Source: Pseudodesulfovibrio sp. JC047 (lineage in GTDB: Bacteria > Desulfobacterota > Desulfovibrionia > Desulfovibrionales > Desulfovibrionaceae). From it: a stretch of 64,000 bases of DNA. The notes beneath the pieces were generated by a model. The model was given only the letters and a program-made list of their open reading frames with translations. It did not search any database and was not told the origin of the DNA. Made by a program: the position numbers and the translations under genes. This document shows, piece by piece, positions 61,297 through 64,000 of the stretch. Location of the stretch: assembly GCF_010468615.1 (NCBI RefSeq), contig NZ_WUEH01000005.1:62001-126000 (forward strand), in the 5' to 3' direction. The number at the start of each line of letters is the position of its first letter. The first letter of the stretch is position 1.

Positions 61297-61846
61297 AGAG
61301 CCCCCCAGCTCTGCTGGGGCGGCCATAGAAGTTTGACTTATGCGAGAGTAGCATGACGCCTTCCCCCTTGTGAGTTGCTCAAAGTGAGCAAGGGAGAGGC
61401 TTCAATGAAGTACAATTCGAGCCCATGTCATACAAAATAGGACTGCAAGTACCATATCGTTTGAATACCTCAGTCTCGCCGTAAGGTGCTGTTTGGAAAA
61501 CTGAGAAACTACTTGGGCGATGTGTTCCATACATTGGCAGTACATCGAGAAAGCAAAATATTGGAAGGGCACCTGTGTGCTGAGCCTGTGCATATGTATA
61601 CTGCAATTCTGCCCAAATATGCTGTGTCTCAAGTGGATTGTTACATAAAGGGGAAGAGCGGCGAGGAGTCCAAGGTCGGGCAAAAGGGTTTGCTGGGCAG
61701 AGCCTTTGGGCGCGTGGATATTACGCCACCACAGTGGGGCGAGACGAAAAGGTGATAAGGGAATACATCCGTAAGCAAGAGCATGAGGACAAGCGGATAG
61801 AGCAATTGAAATTCCGCCTTTAGGCGGTTCTCAAAGCCTCTTTGAG
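61297..61846 (+). mobile_element. Degenerate IS200/IS605-type element
   Basis: The left end begins near a hairpin GCCCCCCAG/CTGGGGC (61297-61317), followed by a leader hairpin CCTTGTGAGTTGCTC/GAGCAAGG-type (about 61367-61394) as in IS200 5' leaders. The broken transposase frame is at 61405-61823. Two subterminal hairpins close the right end: CCGCC/GGCGG (61814-61827) and CTCAAAG/CTTTGAG (61830-61846). Exact ends are uncertain because this family makes no target duplications. Confidence 0.7.
61405..61823 (+). pseudogene. tnpA: Dead IS200-type Y1 transposase
   Basis: From ATG 61405 the frame gives MKYNSS..., TAG in place of Trp (before DCKYHIV), TGA in place of Trp (before IPQSRRKVLFG), then GKLRNYLGDVFHTLAVHRES, KILEGHLCAEPVHM, PKYAVSQVDCYIKGKS. 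A frameshift near 61640-61700 moves the end to another frame (SLWARGYYATTVGRDEKVIR, EYIRKQEHEDKRIEQLKF). The catalytic HUH metal motif, normally DHVHM, reads EPVHM, so one histidine is lost. The gene cannot encode an active enzyme. Confidence 0.8.
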
Positions 61847-61847
61847 T

Positions 61848-61951
61848 GGTCCACAAATGGTGGATTCAATCGTTTGAACCGCGTTTTTGGCGGTAAGTTG
61901 GAAGAGGTCTTGAGGGAGATTAACGAGAGCCTTTGGGATGAGGTTGGGTAA
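61848..61951 (+). pseudogene. 3'-end fragment resembling type I restriction subunit HsdR
   Basis: An in-frame stretch directly after the IS right end reads GFNRLNRVFGGKLEEVLREI and NESLWDEVG, then TAA at 61949-61951. This resembles the extreme C-terminus of HsdR (RLN-x-VFxGxLxxxLxxINExLW). No start codon or upstream part remains, so insertion or deletion at the IS removed the rest. Recognition is from memory of the family and only moderately sure; the hsdM fragment nearby supports it. Confidence 0.45.
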
Positions 61952-61953
61952 TT

Positions 61954-62724
61954 ATGAGTATGTTGGAAAAATATGTTGATGCGTTGAACGCTGAATTTGA
62001 GAATTTCACTGATCTGCAAAAACAAATTTTGAAAACCCATTATGAGGTGTTTGCCCAGAAAGCAACGGCACCGCAATTGGCGGCACATCTTGGGATAGAT
62101 TATCGCACAATCAACAGATCGTACGGTACCTTTGCAAAACGGATTAATTCGAGAGTCAAGCCTGACTCTGATAAATGTGAATGGCATTTGGATGGAATTG
62201 TAACCGCCAAAAAGAATGAGGACAAGCATTGGGTTCTCAGTCTTCGGCCTCTCTTTGCGGAAGCTCTTGAGTTGGTAGGACTTGTTGAGGTTGATAAAAC
62301 TGTTGAGATTGTCGCTGAAATCAAGTCTGATTTAGTTAATAAAACAACAGTGGAAGCCATTGTAAACGCACGAATCGGACAAGGTCGTTTTCGACATGCC
62401 CTCATTGAGTTTTGGAGAGGATGTTGCGCTGTTACTGGCGTGGAAGATGCAAGACTGTTGAGAGCTTCCCACATCAAGCCGTGGGCTGTAAGCAGCAATA
62501 CAGAGCGGCTTGATCCTGCGAATGGTTTGCTCTTGAGTCCATCACTGGATGCAGCTTTTGATGCAGGGCTGATCTCTTTCTCTGACAGCGGGAAAATTCT
62601 TATAAGCGATGCTGCTGAAGATTTGCACAAACTTGGAATCAGCAGTCAGATGAAGATCAACGGCCTGACAAAGGCTCACAAAAACTACCTTCAATATCAC
62701 CAAAAAAAAGTATTCAAAGGATAA
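61954..62724 (+). CDS. HNH endonuclease-domain protein
   Basis: 256 residues. The C-terminal part (about 135-235) is an HNH_2-type nuclease: RFRHALIEFWRGCCAVTG, LLRASHIKPWA with the catalytic His, DPANGLLLSPSLDAAFDAGL. The N-terminal region has a helix-turn-helix-like segment (TAPQLAAHLGIDYRTINRSY). Such proteins are common in restriction and other defence loci and in mobile DNA. The frame is intact and starts 2 bp after the hsdR-like stop, so it was probably part of the same operon. DNA target unknown. Confidence 0.82.
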   Translation: MSMLEKYVDALNAEFENFTDLQKQILKTHYEVFAQKATAPQLAAHLGIDYRTINRSYGTFAKRINSRVKPDSDKCEWHLDGIVTAKKNEDKHWVLSLRPLFAEALELVGLVEVDKTVEIVAEIKSDLVNKTTVEAIVNARIGQGRFRHALIEFWRGCCAVTGVEDARLLRASHIKPWAVSSNTERLDPANGLLLSPSLDAAFDAGLISFSDSGKILISDAAEDLHKLGISSQMKINGLTKAHKNYLQYHQKKVFKG

Positions 62725-62733
62725 AAGTTTTTA

Positions 62734-63153
62734 ATGACCACCACGCACGATATCGTTTAAAAACTCTGGAAACTTTGCAAAATCCTTTGAGGTGACGGCG
62801 TTTCCTATCACTTGTACGTCAATGAACGTACCTACCTCTTCTTTTTCAAGATGGCGGAAGAGACCGGCAAAGAGTCTCAGCTCCCGGAAGAGTATTGGTG
62901 GAACAAGCTGGTTAGCGACATTGATGACCTGGACTGGTACAGCGCACGGGAAGAAGGGCTTGGCGACCTCTATGAAGGGTTGCTTGAGAAGCACGCCACC
63001 GAGTTGAAGAAAGGGGCGGAACAGTACTTTACATCTCGTCGGCTGAGTGAGTGTATGGTGGACTTGATTCAGCCCTCTGCCACTGGAACAGGCGGTTTGA
63101 GGAAGCAGACGAACAAAGGCCCCCAGCGGTATGCCGGAGGCCTTGCATTGTAA
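62734..63153 (+). pseudogene. hsdM: Fossil 5' part of type I restriction methyltransferase HsdM
   Basis: From ATG 62734: MTTTHDIV, TAA (62758), KLWKLCKIL, TGA (62788), GDGVSYHLYVNERTYLFFFK, MAEETGKESQLPEEYWWNKL, then directly DIDDLDWYSAREEGLGDLYE, GLLEKHATELKKGAEQYFTS, and a short non-native tail. These are the known N-terminal blocks of HsdM (DGVTYHQYVTELTYLLFLKM; ARQEGLGDLYEGLLEK; GAGQYFTPR), with two nonsense codons, an internal deletion of several dozen residues before DIDDLDW, and loss of everything from the NPP(Y/F) catalytic motif on. Confidence 0.8.
63116..63144 (-). terminator. Terminator of the amino-acid ABC operon (minus strand)
   Basis: Reading on the minus strand, AAGGCCtCCgGC and GCtGGgGGCCTT pair over an ATAC loop and run into TTTGTT, just past the stop of the ABC ATPase gene. 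Confidence 0.65.
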
Positions 63154-63900
63154 TCAGTGTTGTAGAATTTGGCTCAGGAAGAGCTTTGTTCGGTCGTATT
63201 GGGGGTTGGTGAAGAATTCTTCAGGGGAGTTCTCTTCGACTATTTCGCCGGAGTCCATGAAGATGACGCGATCGGCCACGGTGCGGGCAAAGCCCATTTC
63301 GTGGGTGACGCAGACCATGGTCATTTTTTCTTCCGCAAGTTCGATCATGACATCCAACACCTCTTTGATCATTTCTGGATCAAGGGCGGATGTCGGTTCA
63401 TCAAAGAGCAGGCTTTTGGGATTCATGCACAGTGCGCGGGCAATGGCGACACGTTGTTGCTGGCCGCCGGACAATTGGCCCGGGTATTTCTGAGCCTGTT
63501 CGGCGATGCGGACACGACCGAGATAGTGCATGGCGATTTCTTCCGCTTCCTTTTTGGGCATTTTACGGACCCAGACCGGGGCGAGAATCAGGTTTTCCAG
63601 CACGGTCATGTGTGGGAACAGGTTGAAATTCTGGAAGACCATACCGACTTCCGTGCGAATCTTTTCGATTCCTTTGAGGTTGCCGGTCAGTTCCGTGCCT
63701 TCGACAGTGATTGAGCCTTCCTGATGGTGTTCAAGCTGGTTCATGCATCGAATGAGTGTCGATTTGCCGGAGCCGGACGGTCCACAGATGACAATTCGTT
63801 CACCATGATGGACCTGAAGATCGATATTTTTGAGAACGTGAAAGTCGTCATACCACTTGTTCAGTCCCTTGACGTCAATCACCACTTTTTGAGATTCCAT
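63154..63900 (-). CDS. Polar amino-acid ABC transporter ATPase (GlnQ-type)
   Basis: 248 residues. Walker [20 protein letters not shown]-loop [15 protein letters not shown], signature LSGGQQQR, Walker [16 protein letters not shown], switch VTHEMGFA. It drives an importer for polar amino acids such as glutamine or glutamate at the inner membrane. It closes an operon on the minus strand, 12 bp after a permease gene whose end is visible. Strong similarity to the lone ATPase at 47200. Confidence 0.94.
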   Translation of the reverse strand: MESQKVVIDVKGLNKWYDDFHVLKNIDLQVHHGERIVICGPSGSGKSTLIRCMNQLEHHQEGSITVEGTELTGNLKGIEKIRTEVGMVFQNFNLFPHMTVLENLILAPVWVRKMPKKEAEEIAMHYLGRVRIAEQAQKYPGQLSGGQQQRVAIARALCMNPKSLLFDEPTSALDPEMIKEVLDVMIELAEEKMTMVCVTHEMGFARTVADRVIFMDSGEIVEENSPEEFFTNPQYDRTKLFLSQILQH

Positions 63901-63912
63901 AATTCAGCCTTA

Positions 63913-64000
63913 TCAGTTGTTTTTTTTGGGGCCGCGTTTTTCGAGAGAACGACCATAGCGGCTCATGCCAAAACAGATGCACCAGTACACGATCGCGCAG
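63913..64000 (-). CDS. Amino-acid ABC transporter permease, C-terminal end (cut by window edge)
   Basis: The last 29 codons are in the window, reading AIVYWCICFGMSRYGRSLEK then RGPKKNN and TGA at 63915-63913. The hydrophobic end followed by SRYGRSLEKR is typical for HisM/GlnP-type permeases (usually SRxxxxLER). It is upstream of, and cotranscribed with, the ATPase gene. Confidence 0.75.
   Translation of the reverse strand, partial: CAIVYWCICFGMSRYGRSLEKRGPKKNN

Overview
The window looks like the chromosome of a sulfate-reducing member of the Desulfovibrionaceae (Desulfovibrio or Pseudodesulfovibrio-like). The evidence is a complete hmcABCDEF transmembrane redox operon with its Rrf-type regulators, a complete qrcABCD quinone reductase operon, a korDABC oxoacid:ferredoxin oxidoreductase, many CxxCH cytochrome motifs and several two-component proteins with Cys-bearing PAS domains. 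The assignment rests on gene content alone; no 16S or marker comparison was possible.

Layout. 1-2.8 kb: a truncated PAS protein, a HAD phosphatase, a membrane PilZ protein and a Fur-family regulator. 2.9-4.5 kb: tRNA-Ser(UGA) with a fossil tyrosine integrase just downstream and an AT-rich xenobiotic acetyltransferase gene, the remains of an integrated element. 4.7-15.9 kb: an amino-sugar locus (ROK regulator, ABC importer, MurQ-like etherase, BadF-type kinase, SIS-type deaminase, NagA, Gfo/Idh oxidoreductase) that can be read as N-acetylmuramate salvage yielding fructose-6-P and D-lactate. 16.4-29.3 kb: hmcABCDEF, a universal stress protein, two paralogous response regulators, a response-regulator/kinase hybrid, an Rrf2 regulator and a kinase with two possible periplasmic haem-binding motifs. 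29.4-33.4 kb: two tandem tiny membrane proteins (the second interrupted by TGA), MazG, CvpA, RfbC and ManC. 33.6-38.3 kb: qrcABCD behind a promoter with a palindrome on its -10 box. 38.4-38.85 kb: an intergenic cluster of hairpin repeats.

38.85-46.9 kb: a tightly coupled operon of an M20 peptidase, a KamA-like radical-SAM aminomutase and an ATP-grasp ligase, divergent from a TAXI-TRAP transporter. The aminomutase lacks both aspartates that bind lysine in lysine 2,3-aminomutase, so this is the best candidate here for an undescribed small-molecule pathway. 47-52.1 kb: a lone amino-acid ABC ATPase, a stand-alone CbiC/CobH and korDABC. 52.2-61.2 kb: a FlgO-like lipoprotein, purine nucleoside phosphorylase, motAB, PilZ, a non-canonical acyl-CoA carboxylase set (biotin carboxylase, fused AccA-AccD, odd biotinyl-like protein) and ssb. 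61.3-63.15 kb: a decayed island with a dead IS200-type element, fragments of type I restriction genes hsdR and hsdM, and an intact HNH nuclease gene between them. 63.15-64 kb: the end of a polar amino-acid ABC transporter operon.

The respiratory genes fit together. KorDABC makes reduced ferredoxin in the cytoplasm. Qrc moves electrons from periplasmic cytochromes to menaquinone. Hmc links the periplasmic cytochrome pool with cytoplasmic heterodisulfide-reductase-like chemistry, and the kinases and Rrf2 regulator beside hmc are well placed to sense redox state. No CRISPR array, rRNA or replication origin was seen.
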